DNA of 64,000 nucleotides from UBA9926 sp913064795 (GTDB lineage Bacteria > Pseudomonadota > Gammaproteobacteria > Pseudomonadales > Azotimanducaceae). Below are positions 8,487 through 17,329 of the stretch, piece by piece. Positions within the stretch are counted from its first letter, which is position 1. Every line of letters starts with the position of its first letter. Both the position numbers and the translations under genes were made by a program. Location of the stretch: the NCBI GenBank assembly GCA_045560765.1, contig JBJKZD010000010.1, forward strand, positions 248,001-312,000, given 5' to 3'. The notes under the pieces were generated by a model. That model was given only the letters and a program-made list of their open reading frames with translations, ran no database searches and had not been told where the DNA came from.

Positions 8487-9368
8487 ATGGGAATGCAATC
8501 AGCGCGCAGAGCAAATCAATCCGAGTTAAATCCTGAAACGAGCAGCGTTGCTCGGGTCATTGTGGGTTGTGGTAGCCGTGGAATTCTGAACAAACTCAAA
8601 ACGCTGGTTCGGCAAGAAGTTTTGGTCGATGTTGTCGCTGCATGCTCATCAGGAGAGGATATTCTTCAAGCCTGTGAGCAGTTAACCCCGGATTTGGCGA
8701 TTATCGACAGTCGAATCGAGGGTCTTGATGTTGTTTCCTTGATTACAAAGCTGGCTTCTCAGTCCCAACTGAGAATTTTACTCGTTTCGGAGTCTGATGA
8801 GTGCCATCCAGGAATGTCCGGTCTGGTTGCCGTCGAAGTCAAACCCAAGATTTTTGATGAAACCTGCTTGCATCGGTCAGCATTGAGCATTCTAGAACGT
8901 AAGCTGTGCAGCGAGAGCCGACTCGAGGGCCCTACAAAGCGGTTATTTTCTGGTTTGAACGGTAGAGATCTCAACCGGTCGATCACAGGACCCCAGACGC
9001 CCATATCCAAACCTGATCTGAGAGAAGGCGCTGAGCAGCGGATGCTGCGCAAATTAGTCGTCCGTGACTCGGGGGTCGTTAAGGTCGTGCCCTTCGATGA
9101 TATTGAATGGGTCGATGCCGCTGGAGATTACATGTGCGTTCACGCGCGGGGTGAAACATTGGTGATGCGCAGCACGCTCAGAGAGCTGATGGAGAAACTC
9201 GATGCACGGGTGTTTGCGCGCATCCATCGCTCAACCATCGTTAACGTTGAAAAAATTGTCAGCCTCACACCCCTTGCAAAAGGCGCGGGGTTGCTGGAGT
9301 TGTCCATGGGCAAAACGCTTAAAGTCTCGAGAAACTATCGGGACTCAGTGAAAGGGCTCTTTCAGTAG
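8487..9368 (+). CDS. LytTR-type transcriptional regulator with degenerate receiver domain
   Basis: 293-residue regulator. Residues about 21-135 resemble a response-regulator receiver: a beta1-like VARVIVGCGS, DLAIIDS with the candidate phospho-acceptor D74, and VKPK with K119-P120. The acidic pair that binds magnesium after beta1 is absent (VGCGS in place of the usual DD/DE), so phosphorylation is doubtful. Residues about 195-290 are a clear LytTR DNA-binding domain (VPFDDIEWVDAAGDY, RIHRSTIVN, LKVSRNYR). I chose ATG at 8487 because AAAGGGGA stands 12 bases upstream; a TTG at 8439 would add 16 residues. No histidine kinase is adjacent, so this is an orphan regulator. It may control its own gene through the palindromes upstream or the divergent receptor gene (inference). 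Confidence 0.88.
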   Translation: MGMQSARRANQSELNPETSSVARVIVGCGSRGILNKLKTLVRQEVLVDVVAACSSGEDILQACEQLTPDLAIIDSRIEGLDVVSLITKLASQSQLRILLVSESDECHPGMSGLVAVEVKPKIFDETCLHRSALSILERKLCSESRLEGPTKRLFSGLNGRDLNRSITGPQTPISKPDLREGAEQRMLRKLVVRDSGVVKVVPFDDIEWVDAAGDYMCVHARGETLVMRSTLRELMEKLDARVFARIHRSTIVNVEKIVSLTPLAKGAGLLELSMGKTLKVSRNYRDSVKGLFQ

Positions 9369-9536
9369 CCCGAATATCAGCACGCCGCAACTGCGTCGCC
9401 CATCGGTTTTGTCTCTAGAGAGAACAGGTTGAATGCGGCGAGGCGGTGTGCGCTGCCCCGGCGCCAGTCCTAGCACAACGGCTTATTCCGATTTTCTTCC
9501 CTAACGCCGCTTCCTCGAAAGTTCAGATTGAGAGCC

Positions 9537-10682
9537 TCACGGTTGGTCGCGCGCCAAGAAGTCAGCCCTTAGGCTAGATTCGTTCATCCCATAGCGGCCT
9601 GCGATGTTTACAAAGAAAGGGTCCCAATGATTTAACAAGACTTCGACTTCGTGATGACCTTGAACTAACGCTTCATGCCCCTGGATGCCCGGTAGTCGAA
9701 CCGAATGGCCAGGGCGGGGTGGACAGTCCTCGATGGCGCTTACGAAGGCATCGGACCGGGCTTTGACATCGGCCAAGGCGCCAAATTTTGAAGGATCAAT
9801 GCACAAGAAATAACTGCCACCGACTGTGGGTGTCTTGTTGGTGGTGTCGCTGTCGATTAATTCCTCCACAGAAGGCAGGGCCGTCGATGGAATACCCAAA
9901 GGGTTGATGATGGCTGTCATGGCCTCGATCCATAGGTTCATGGCATAGGTTCGCGGCGTCTCGATTTGGCCGGCAGCCGTGCACCCCCATACTCTCCCGT
10001 AGCCCGCTATTGGATCGGCATAAGGCTTGACGTCATCCGTGAGCTCGCCGCTGGTGGGATCAATCAACCACTTGCCTTTCAGCGGCTTGTTCTGGAGCGC
10101 AGCTTCAGAGATATCAGCGTCATAAAATTCTGCCATTGCGACGCTGGTCCAAATAGGGGGCTTGTTGCCGCTAGGCGCAATGGCGTCGAAGGGCGGGCAG
10201 GACAGACGATTCTCAATGCCGCCAAAGGGCGCGGCAAGCGGCACCGTGTTGTTCGAGGCCATACCCATCATGTCTTGCTCGTAGGCTTTATAGACGTACC
10301 GGGCAAAGCTTCCAGCATCGTTGTGATTGCCTCCGAACACAATCGCGATGCCGTATTCACGGGCTTTTTGGATCGCAATATCGGCCATGATGTTGAGGCA
10401 CCAATAGCCGCTGCTGCCATGTCCGTCGACCGTGGCCCAAACCGGACCCTCATCGATTATTTCAGGCTTTGCCGACATGTCTAATAAGCCCATCTCTAGG
10501 GCAATGTCGATAGCCTCGTAAACCCCCAATCCTTGATTGAGTTTGCCTTGCAGGTGCGCAAAGGTGATCGCATCTGCCACATAGTGCGCGTGTTCGTCAG
10601 CCGCCCCAGCGGCTGTCCACATGCGCCAAATGGCATAGTACAAAAATCGGACGTCTTCAGTTCGGGTGAAGGGTGTTGGCAT
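9537..10682 (-). CDS. Ldh2-family NAD(P)-dependent malate/L-lactate-type dehydrogenase
   Basis: 381-residue member of the Ldh_2 family, whose members include sulfolactate, ureidoglycolate and delta1-piperideine-2-carboxylate dehydrogenases/reductases. They are unrelated to classical Rossmann LDHs. Seen: DGHGSSGYW near residue 107, the family hallmark GGNHNDAGSFARYVYKA near 138-154, MGMASNNTVPLAAPFGG near 160, and the C-terminal PGIQGHEA near 330. Length is normal. It is the last gene of the TetR-headed operon, beginning one base after the SDR stop. It probably oxidises a 2-hydroxy acid or reduces a 2-keto or cyclic imino acid produced upstream. The exact substrate cannot be read from the sequence. 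Confidence 0.85.
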   Translation of the reverse strand: MPTPFTRTEDVRFLYYAIWRMWTAAGAADEHAHYVADAITFAHLQGKLNQGLGVYEAIDIALEMGLLDMSAKPEIIDEGPVWATVDGHGSSGYWCLNIMADIAIQKAREYGIAIVFGGNHNDAGSFARYVYKAYEQDMMGMASNNTVPLAAPFGGIENRLSCPPFDAIAPSGNKPPIWTSVAMAEFYDADISEAALQNKPLKGKWLIDPTSGELTDDVKPYADPIAGYGRVWGCTAAGQIETPRTYAMNLWIEAMTAIINPLGIPSTALPSVEELIDSDTTNKTPTVGGSYFLCIDPSKFGALADVKARSDAFVSAIEDCPPRPGHSVRLPGIQGHEALVQGHHEVEVLLNHWDPFFVNIAGRYGMNESSLRADFLARDQP

Positions 10683-10683
10683 G

Positions 10684-11451
10684 TTAGGTCGTCAGATTCT
10701 CAAAAAGTTGTTCGCTGCTGCCCGCGCTCATTCCGCCGTCGAGGGCGATGGCCTGGCCGTTAATAAATCTGCAATCCTCGCTGGCGAGAAAGTGAATCAG
10801 TGCCGCGACTTCCTCGGGCTCGCAGATCCTGCCGAGTGGAACCAACACCCGTTCAGCATCAACGAGGTGCTCGCCGCCGGCCGCGTGTGCCATTGGAGTA
10901 TTCACGGTTGTTGGGCAGACGCAATTAACCCGGATGTTTTGGGCCGCGAATTCGAGTGCCGCGGACTTTGTCAGTCCAACGACTGCATGCTTTGACGCCG
11001 CGTAATCCCCGAGCCCCGCAACTCCGATCAGGCCCGCGGCTGATGCTGTATTCACGATGCTACCGCCAGAACGCATCACCTGGGCGGCAGCGCGCATGCC
11101 GTTGGCGACGCCCAGCACGTTGACCTCAAAGCAGTTTCGAAACGCGTCAGCAGTTTTCTCCTGTAGGTTTTCGTAGCCCGAAAATGTGCCAGCGTTGTTG
11201 ACGAGAATATCGACTTGACCGAAAGCTTCAATCGCCGTGGCCATCGCGTTAATGACATCGCCCTCGTGGCGCACATCGCATGGCACGTAGCGCAGCGTAT
11301 CGTTTTGCTCAATCGCAAGGTTTTCCGCTATGTCTGCGACGATGACGGATGCACCTGCGGCAATGAAACGTTCCGCAGTTTTGAGGCCAATGCCGGAATT
11401 GCCTCCGGTGATCACGGCGACCTGCCCGCTCAGTGAGAAGTGCGCTGTCAT
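10684..11451 (-). CDS. SDR family oxidoreductase
   Basis: 255-residue classical short-chain dehydrogenase/reductase. Rossmann motif TGGNSGIG at residues 15-22, D at 41 suggesting NAD preference, NNAG near 86, catalytic S in VNTASAAG and Y-x-x-x-K in YAASK near 150. C-terminal signature NGQAIALDGGMSAG. Its ATG overlaps the stop of the amidase gene (ATGA), indicating translational coupling. Within the operon it probably oxidises an alcohol or reduces a carbonyl formed from the amine substrate. The substrate is unknown. Confidence 0.88.
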   Translation of the reverse strand: MTAHFSLSGQVAVITGGNSGIGLKTAERFIAAGASVIVADIAENLAIEQNDTLRYVPCDVRHEGDVINAMATAIEAFGQVDILVNNAGTFSGYENLQEKTADAFRNCFEVNVLGVANGMRAAAQVMRSGGSIVNTASAAGLIGVAGLGDYAASKHAVVGLTKSAALEFAAQNIRVNCVCPTTVNTPMAHAAGGEHLVDAERVLVPLGRICEPEEVAALIHFLASEDCRFINGQAIALDGGMSAGSSEQLFENLTT

Positions 11452-12329
11452 GAGGCGGTCTCCTCGCCGGAAAGTGTCAAAATCGATTGATAGAGATCTG
11501 GTCTGCGGTCACGAAATAGCCCCCAGCCGATGCGTTGCTTACGAATCGATGTGAGGTCGAATTCTTGGATCAGCAGGGCCTCCTCGTCATCGCCGGCCTG
11601 AACCAAAATAGCGCCTGTTTGATCAGCAATGAACGAAGAACCATAAAATGACAGTTTGCAGGTTTCGCCACACTCTTCACCAATACGGTTTGAGGCGACG
11701 AGGGGGACCATGTTCGCCGCGGCATGGCCTTGCATGGTGCGTCGCCAATGGGCGCGGCTGTCCAGGCCTGAAACAGGTTCGCTTCCGATTGCGGTAGGGT
11801 AGAGCAGCATTTCGGCGCCCTGCAATACCAAAGACCGTGCGACTTCTGGAAACCATTGATCCCAGCAAATGCCGACCCCAAGAGTGCCGAATTGCGTTTC
11901 GGAGATGACAAAACCGGTATCTCCGGGAGCGAAATAAAATTTTTCTTGGTAACCGGGTCCGTCGGGGATATGGCTTTTTCGATAATGAGAGACAATCTCG
12001 CCATCGACGTCAACCACGACCAAGGCATTGTAGTAGACGTTGCGCTCGACCTCGAAGAAAGAGACAGGCAGCACCACGCCTAATTCTCGCGCAAGCTCGC
12101 GCATGCGAGAAACCACAATCGAGTCGTCAATAGGCTCGGCAAGGTCGAAATAGATTTCTGACTGGTCTTTACAAAAGTAGGGCGAGGTGAAGAGCTCCTG
12201 CAGGAGAACGATGTTGGCACCGGCATCAGCGGCGCGTCGAACCATGGACTCGGCGGCCTTGAGATTGTCATCGAAATCGCCGCTACACGCCATTTGGGTC
12301 GCCGCGACGGTCACTTTGCGCTCTGTCAT
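11448..12329 (-). CDS. aguB: Carbon-nitrogen hydrolase, N-carbamoylputrescine amidase-like
   Basis: 293-residue nitrilase-superfamily amidase. The Glu-Lys-Cys triad is visible as E45 (LLQELF), K118 (HYRKSHIPD) and C155 (GICWDQWFPE). The stretches LQELFTSPYFCKDQ and RKSHIPDGPGYQEKFYFAPGD are characteristic of the AguB type, which hydrolyses N-carbamoylputrescine to putrescine, CO2 and ammonia. The length matches that subfamily. Neighbours: a ureohydrolase 3 bases upstream and an SDR overlapping its stop. No agmatine deiminase, the usual partner that makes carbamoylputrescine, is adjacent, so the true substrate may be a different N-carbamoyl amine. Confidence 0.82.
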   Translation of the reverse strand: MTERKVTVAATQMACSGDFDDNLKAAESMVRRAADAGANIVLLQELFTSPYFCKDQSEIYFDLAEPIDDSIVVSRMRELARELGVVLPVSFFEVERNVYYNALVVVDVDGEIVSHYRKSHIPDGPGYQEKFYFAPGDTGFVISETQFGTLGVGICWDQWFPEVARSLVLQGAEMLLYPTAIGSEPVSGLDSRAHWRRTMQGHAAANMVPLVASNRIGEECGETCKLSFYGSSFIADQTGAILVQAGDDEEALLIQEFDLTSIRKQRIGWGLFRDRRPDLYQSILTLSGEETAS

Positions 12330-12332
12330 GGA

Positions 12333-13412
12333 CTACCTCTCGATCCAATGCGTGGGTCTGATGGATTGGGTTTGCCCGACTCTAACATCCGCGAGCAGGC
12401 ACAGAAGCTCAAAAAATATCGCGGCCGCGAGATGGGTGCTGGCCCCTGTCGGATCGCGGTTCGGATTCAGCTCAACCAGATCTGCACCGATCAAGTTCAG
12501 TCCTCGTAAACCATGAAGGAGAGTCCTTGCTTGGCGGGCGGAGAGCCCAAAGGGCTCGGGGCCGGTCGTGCCCATCATGGTGCCGCTGTCGAGCCCATCA
12601 ACATCAAATGAGCAGTAGGCTTTGTCCGGGCCTACAATTTCATGGGCCTTATCGATCACGTACTGGGTTCCTTTTTCAAAGACTTCGTCCGAGGTGATCA
12701 CTGTCATCCCGACGTCTCTGGAGAACTCCCAGAGGAAATTGGCTCGACCACGGATGCCAATTTGCACACTGCGGGTTGGATCGATAAAACCCTCTAGAAC
12801 GGCCCGCCTGAAGACGGAGCCATCATTGATGGTATCTCCGCCCCATGTTGCCATCGTGTCACAGTGTGCATCGATATGAACCAAACCGAAGGTCTCATCG
12901 TGAGCTTCAGATAATCCCTTCAACGCGCCGTATGTTGTTGTATGTTCGCCCCCGCAGGACAAGGTTGTGATGCCGGCCAGGCCGAGGGCTTTGAAGACCG
13001 CTGGGATGTCCTCACTGACCCGCGTGGAAAGGTCAGTACGGGACCACGCCACATCGCCATAATCGATGATGCTGCACTGATCAAAAGGGATTGCGCCCGT
13101 TCGATCGTTCACGGGCCCGAAGTTCCGGCTGCTCTCGCGAATGGCTTGGGGCCCATGCCTTGCGCCTGCGAGACCGATGGCGCCGAGATCGAGTGGACAA
13201 CCCACCATCGCGATATCGGTGCTTGAGGCCTCTGATCTTCGGTGCGGCGCTTGGAAGAACCCTGGGTTTGCCAGAAACCCAGTGGTGTCCAAGCTGTAGC
13301 CCTCTTTGACCGCACGATCAAAAAAATGCGCCACAGCATTGTTGGCGAAATCAAAAGCATCCTTATCGTGCCGGCGGAGTTCGGCCAAAGTCTCAGGGCT
13401 GGCTTTAGGCAT
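12333..13412 (-). CDS. Ureohydrolase (arginase/agmatinase superfamily)
   Basis: 359-residue binuclear-metal guanidino hydrolase releasing urea. Metal ligands are visible as GGEHTTT, HIDAHCDT and SFDVDGLDS, the three signature motifs in order. It is longer than typical agmatinase (about 306 residues) because of an N-terminal extension of roughly 45-50 residues before the TDIAMVGCPLD strand. I chose ATG at 13412 because its A is shared with the upstream stop (TGATG overlap); a longer reading from 13472 would lie inside the decarboxylase gene. Candidate substrates are agmatine, guanidinobutyrate, guanidinopropionate or free guanidine. The co-encoded PLP decarboxylase and carbamoylputrescine-amidase-like enzyme make an agmatine-like guanidino amine most plausible, but this is inference. 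Confidence 0.86.
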   Translation of the reverse strand: MPKASPETLAELRRHDKDAFDFANNAVAHFFDRAVKEGYSLDTTGFLANPGFFQAPHRRSEASSTDIAMVGCPLDLGAIGLAGARHGPQAIRESSRNFGPVNDRTGAIPFDQCSIIDYGDVAWSRTDLSTRVSEDIPAVFKALGLAGITTLSCGGEHTTTYGALKGLSEAHDETFGLVHIDAHCDTMATWGGDTINDGSVFRRAVLEGFIDPTRSVQIGIRGRANFLWEFSRDVGMTVITSDEVFEKGTQYVIDKAHEIVGPDKAYCSFDVDGLDSGTMMGTTGPEPFGLSARQARTLLHGLRGLNLIGADLVELNPNRDPTGASTHLAAAIFFELLCLLADVRVGQTQSIRPTHWIER

Positions 13413-14743
13413 CAGTGAATCTCCGTCTGTTGACCGTTTCGCTCGAAGATGTCGACTGCACTTTGTAGCCATTTGGGTGCGCTCGCTTCGGCGCCGACTC
13501 CGCTATAGCTGAGCAAGCCCTCAGCGGTTGCTCGGCCAGATCGAATATCGGCGACCGATTCCTCGAGATCGATCAGAAACTTTTTCAATTGCGCCTCGCT
13601 CAGAACGTCGACCGTTAGATGAATTGCAGGTGGGTCTAACACACCCAATAATCGCCAGTCCCGTTGCGCCATCGCGCCAACAACGAGTTGGATATCGATC
13701 TCATCCGATGATATTTGCAGCAGAGGTCCATGACTCGGCCAAGTCTCCAGACCCTGAATTGTGCCTACTTTATTGATGATGCTGTCACGGACTTCGAGTA
13801 GCTTTCGGGCGTTCTCGACGTAGCCTGCGCGACCTAGGTAGTGCATCAAGGCCCAGATGGCGGCAACCGGTGCCAAGGGGCGACTGCCGACCAAACCTTG
13901 GGATAGGTAAAGGCCGCAGGGCCATTGTGTGATCGGGAGGTAGTGATGCGATTGCTCTTCTTCCGAACGCCACAAGATGGTGGAACAGGGTTTCGGAGCA
14001 TAGCCGTATTTGTGAAGGTCGCCGGATAATGATCGTACGCCTTTGACCGATAGATCATAGGCAGGCACGCTCTCGCCTAAGTCCCGAAAGAAAGGCAGGA
14101 TGTAGGCGCCAACACATGCATCGACATGTAGCCAAAGATCCCGCGCGATGGCCAGTTCCCCAAGCGCAGAAATTGGGTCGATTGTGCCATAGGGCCAATT
14201 GGGTGCTGATGCAACAATGCCAATGGTGTTGGAGTTGATGGCAGCCTCCATTCCTGCGAGGTCCGCTGACAGGTCGTCACACTGGGCCACGGTGACGAGT
14301 TTAATATCGAGAACCTGGGCGACTTTATGCACGGTTGCATGGACTGAGTAGGGGGCAACAACCTCTGGGGTCAAAATGTCAGGGCGTTTTTGCCGAGCCC
14401 AATTGCGCATGGCATGCAAAGCGCAAAAATTACTCTCGGTACCTCCGGAGGTTAGGTTGGCTCGGGACTCGGCGGTGCCGCCCGCTAAACTGACGCAAAT
14501 ATCGAGCACGTCATTTTCGATTTTTGCTGCGGCGGCTTCCTGGAAAGTAAACAGGGCGTTCCACGAGAAAAATTTAGCGTACACGGCCTTGGATAAATCG
14601 TAAGCATCAGACACGCCCCAAAACGCGGTGCTGCTGAGCTTTCCCTGAGTCTCGGGCGTCATTGCTGCGAACAGTGCATCAATCTCTTGGGTGACCTGCT
14701 CATAGGAGAGGCCGGTCGGAGGAAGGATATAGGGATCGTTCAT
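13412..14743 (-). CDS. PLP-dependent decarboxylase, sphingosine-phosphate-lyase/group II type
   Basis: 443-residue fold-type I PLP enzyme. Seen: SGGTESN at 99-105 (phosphate-binding region), HATVHKVAQ near 135, HVDA at 207-210 (the aspartate pairs with the pyridine nitrogen), and SGDLHKYGYAPK at 240-251 with the Schiff-base lysine K245. The HKYG-xxPK pattern is that of sphingosine-1-phosphate lyase and related archaeal/bacterial amino acid decarboxylases. With a ureohydrolase and a carbamoyl amidase next door, decarboxylation of arginine or another guanidino/carbamoyl amino acid is a reasonable guess. A lyase acting on a phosphorylated amino alcohol is the alternative. Its ATG overlaps the stop of the transporter gene (ATGA). 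Confidence 0.82.
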   Translation of the reverse strand: MNDPYILPPTGLSYEQVTQEIDALFAAMTPETQGKLSSTAFWGVSDAYDLSKAVYAKFFSWNALFTFQEAAAAKIENDVLDICVSLAGGTAESRANLTSGGTESNFCALHAMRNWARQKRPDILTPEVVAPYSVHATVHKVAQVLDIKLVTVAQCDDLSADLAGMEAAINSNTIGIVASAPNWPYGTIDPISALGELAIARDLWLHVDACVGAYILPFFRDLGESVPAYDLSVKGVRSLSGDLHKYGYAPKPCSTILWRSEEEQSHHYLPITQWPCGLYLSQGLVGSRPLAPVAAIWALMHYLGRAGYVENARKLLEVRDSIINKVGTIQGLETWPSHGPLLQISSDEIDIQLVVGAMAQRDWRLLGVLDPPAIHLTVDVLSEAQLKKFLIDLEESVADIRSGRATAEGLLSYSGVGAEASAPKWLQSAVDIFERNGQQTEIH

Positions 14744-15885
14744 AATAGGGTTTCCAAATGAAGGCGCTGCAGCGCACGAATGATCAGCCCAGAGCCCAGC
14801 AAGATCGACAGCAGGCCCGCCGCGAGCATGGGCGAATAATTGGCGCTCTGAATTATGCCCCCGGCAATCGCTGGACCTAGAGTAGCGCCGATACCAAGGG
14901 CTGCAGTGACAAGCACCGCATATCGGCCGCTGACGTCAGCCGCGGCAACACTGCTGAGCATGTAGGCGAGCCAAAAATTCATCGAGAGGGTTAGGGTGAT
15001 GATGGCAAGTGCGTAGCGTACGAGCCCGGGTTGACTCAGTAATAGCAGCACCGTGATGGTTGTCCCAACAGCCCCGATAAGATGCGGCTTAATATTGCCG
15101 TAGCGATTGCCCATCCAGGCGGCGCCGAGGGCGCCAGCAAGTCCGGTGGTGATTGTGAGCGAAAGAACCAGCCCAATTTCATAACCGCTCAACCCCCCCG
15201 CTGCGCCGATACGCTCAATAAAGGCATAGATCCCTGAGTACCCAATGAACCAAATCATTACGGCTGCGATCGCCGTAAAAATGATCGTTCTGTTTTCTTT
15301 GGGTTGTGCAGAGTTAGTGCTGGTCTGAGGCGCAACAATGGTTTTCGGCGCCCAATGCGTTGCCACCGACATGAGGCTAACAAAGCCAGCCGTCGCGACC
15401 AAAACGCCGGAATAACCCCACTGGGGACTGATGTAGGCAGGCCCGGCAAAAAGCAGAGGGCTGCCCAAAACGAGTTGGGCTGCGAGCGCAAATCCAAAGT
15501 AGCGTCCAGGATCGCTGCTTTGGCTGATGATTGTAATTGATATTCCGTAGAGCAAGCCTGCCCCCGCGCCGCCGATGAGCAAAGTCAGCATTGCAACTGT
15601 TGGTGAGACGCTGGTTGCGCCAATGATGAGGCTGGCTGAAAAGACCAAAGTGGACAGCCACGCTGTGATCTGTAAATTGCACCGATGAAGCCAAAGGATC
15701 GCTGTTAAGGTGACGAGCGTATAGCCTGAGAAATAGCTGGCAATCAAGAGTCCTGCTCGATCGCTCGAGAGATCGAGATGCGCCATGGCACTGCCAATCA
15801 GTACGGGTGAAATCAAATAAATAATGGCCCCGGATGAGGACATTAAGCAGGCTGCAAAGATTGCTTTGTTGTCGATGTTGATCAT
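14740..15885 (-). CDS. MFS transporter
   Basis: 381-residue membrane protein with about 12 hydrophobic segments in two halves separated by a polar loop near residues 190-205 (TIVAPQTSTNSAQPKEN). It is a short Major Facilitator with the usual Gly/Ala/Ser-rich helices. It is embedded in the catabolic operon with 4-base overlaps on both sides (with the SRPBCC gene before and the decarboxylase gene after), so it most likely imports the operon's substrate or exports a product. No substrate-specific motif is recognised. Confidence 0.85.
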   Translation of the reverse strand: MINIDNKAIFAACLMSSSGAIIYLISPVLIGSAMAHLDLSSDRAGLLIASYFSGYTLVTLTAILWLHRCNLQITAWLSTLVFSASLIIGATSVSPTVAMLTLLIGGAGAGLLYGISITIISQSSDPGRYFGFALAAQLVLGSPLLFAGPAYISPQWGYSGVLVATAGFVSLMSVATHWAPKTIVAPQTSTNSAQPKENRTIIFTAIAAVMIWFIGYSGIYAFIERIGAAGGLSGYEIGLVLSLTITTGLAGALGAAWMGNRYGNIKPHLIGAVGTTITVLLLLSQPGLVRYALAIITLTLSMNFWLAYMLSSVAAADVSGRYAVLVTAALGIGATLGPAIAGGIIQSANYSPMLAAGLLSILLGSGLIIRALQRLHLETLL

Positions 15886-16433
15886 TTGGCCGGCGACCTA
15901 GGTGACATATAGTCGTTCACAATGACTTCTGTTCCTCCGATCAAAGGGGCTAATCGCTCCAAGCTTGCGCGGTTGAGGGGCGGTAGAATGACCGGTAAGA
16001 CCCGCTGGTTGTGCAAGCCATCGATCTCACCAAAAAATTGGCGCCAAATCATGATGCCCCGATTGTTTCTAATCGTCTGAATCTCGATCAGGGCGACATA
16101 ATCTTTGATCGGAAACTGCTCGCCATGGGCGCGGTAGACGTACCGTGACGGCAAGTCCCAATGCAGAATTTCTTCTTTGACTCGGCCAAACATCATGAAT
16201 TCGACTTCGAAACCACTGAGAATCTCAGAGTCTCCTGCTGGCATATGGACATCCTTGGCTAATAAGTACCAGTCTGTGATGCGGGCAGGGTCACCCATAA
16301 TCTCAAAGACCTCCGCTGAGGTCTTGCCCTCAAATTGCACTTGCATGTCGATCATTAGAGGCGCGGCGGTGAAGGGCGACATGTCGAATTCGGTGGTTGG
16401 TGACATTGCAGGAATTTGCTCAGTGGAATCCAT
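15882..16433 (-). CDS. SRPBCC family protein
   Basis: 183 residues with a START/Bet v1-like (SRPBCC) pattern: the VQFEGKTSAEVFEIMGDPARITDWYLLAKDV region (residues about 31-61), then FEVEFMMFG and ILHWDLPSRYVYRAHG, and a C-terminal helix LNRASLERLAPLIGG. Such proteins bind hydrophobic or aromatic ligands and include polyketide cyclases. There is no signal peptide. ATG at 16433 gives a disordered 25-residue lead; an internal ATG at codon 10 is an alternative start. Coupled to the MFS gene by a 4-base overlap. Its role in the operon is unknown, possibly ligand binding or cyclisation. Confidence 0.72.
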   Translation of the reverse strand: MDSTEQIPAMSPTTEFDMSPFTAAPLMIDMQVQFEGKTSAEVFEIMGDPARITDWYLLAKDVHMPAGDSEILSGFEVEFMMFGRVKEEILHWDLPSRYVYRAHGEQFPIKDYVALIEIQTIRNNRGIMIWRQFFGEIDGLHNQRVLPVILPPLNRASLERLAPLIGGTEVIVNDYMSPRSPAK

Positions 16434-16584
16434 GGGTGTCCTCTTGATTGGCCTTGAAGGGTGCGTTCAGGAAAACTTTAGAGTCGAGTTAAGTTGAGTT
16501 TTGTTGATCTTTCTTTGTGCTGAAACCCACCAAGGATCTCGGATATTTAGGTGTAGCCATGGCTCTTGGCCAAGCAGTGATGAT

Positions 16585-17320
16585 TTAAAATCCACCTTGC
16601 ATGCCTCCATCCACCGGAATGGCGGCGCCAGTTATATAGTTTGAGTCTTTTGCGCAAAGAAAAGCGACGACGCCTGCGATTTCGGCAGGGGTTGACGGGC
16701 GATCTAAAGCGATGAGTTCGTTCTCAAGTGCTGCGGCATCGTCCTTGCTGATTGCTTCTGCAGCCGCGAGTAGATCGAGCGCCTTGGTTCTCATCGGGGT
16801 GTCGACGGAACCAGGGCATACTGCGTTGACTCGAATGTTATCGGCGCCAAACTCTAGGGCCATCGCCTTGGTGAGCCCAACGACGGCGAACTTCGAGGCG
16901 GTATAAGCTGGAGGAATACCAACCATCGCACGCAGTCCGCTGAGCGACGCGATATTGACAATGACGCCTGACTGGTTGTGCTGCATGTGAGGAATGGCGC
17001 TCTGGCTGAATTGCACCATGCCCTTGACGTTGACGGCAAACGTGCGGTCCAGCTCAGTCGCCGGTTTGCTCAAGAAAACGGGCTGAACCCTCTGCGATGC
17101 CGGCATTGTTGACCAGGATGTCGAGTCGCCCATGGGCTTGAACGATCTCGCGAATACAACATTCAATCTGCGATTTGTCTGTCACGTCAACATCGTGATC
17201 AGCACCCTCCAAATCAACGGTCACAACTGTATGTCCGTCGGCTTTTAAGCGGCTTGCGATCGCGTAGCCAATGCCAGAGGGATGAGCGGCGCCGGTCACA
17301 ATGGCAACTTGATTGGGCAT
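16585..17320 (-). pseudogene. SDR family oxidoreductase, interrupted by one frameshift
   Basis: Two overlapping frames together make one classical SDR. The 5' part (17320 to about 17060) carries TGAAHPSGIG and NNAGIAEG, then meets TGA near 17056. The 3' part carries DRTFAVNVKG, NIASLSG, the catalytic YTASK and the C-terminal TGAAIPVDGGMQGG, ending at 16585. The span is 736 bases, one more than a multiple of three. Removing one base, for example in the four-base run at 17075-17078 or at 17056, restores a 244-residue protein of normal SDR length. It lies 10 bases after the TetR gene and is first in line of the catabolic operon. Either a recent pseudogene or a sequence error; all catalytic residues remain encoded. 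Confidence 0.85.
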
Positions 17321-17329
17321 TGATACGTC

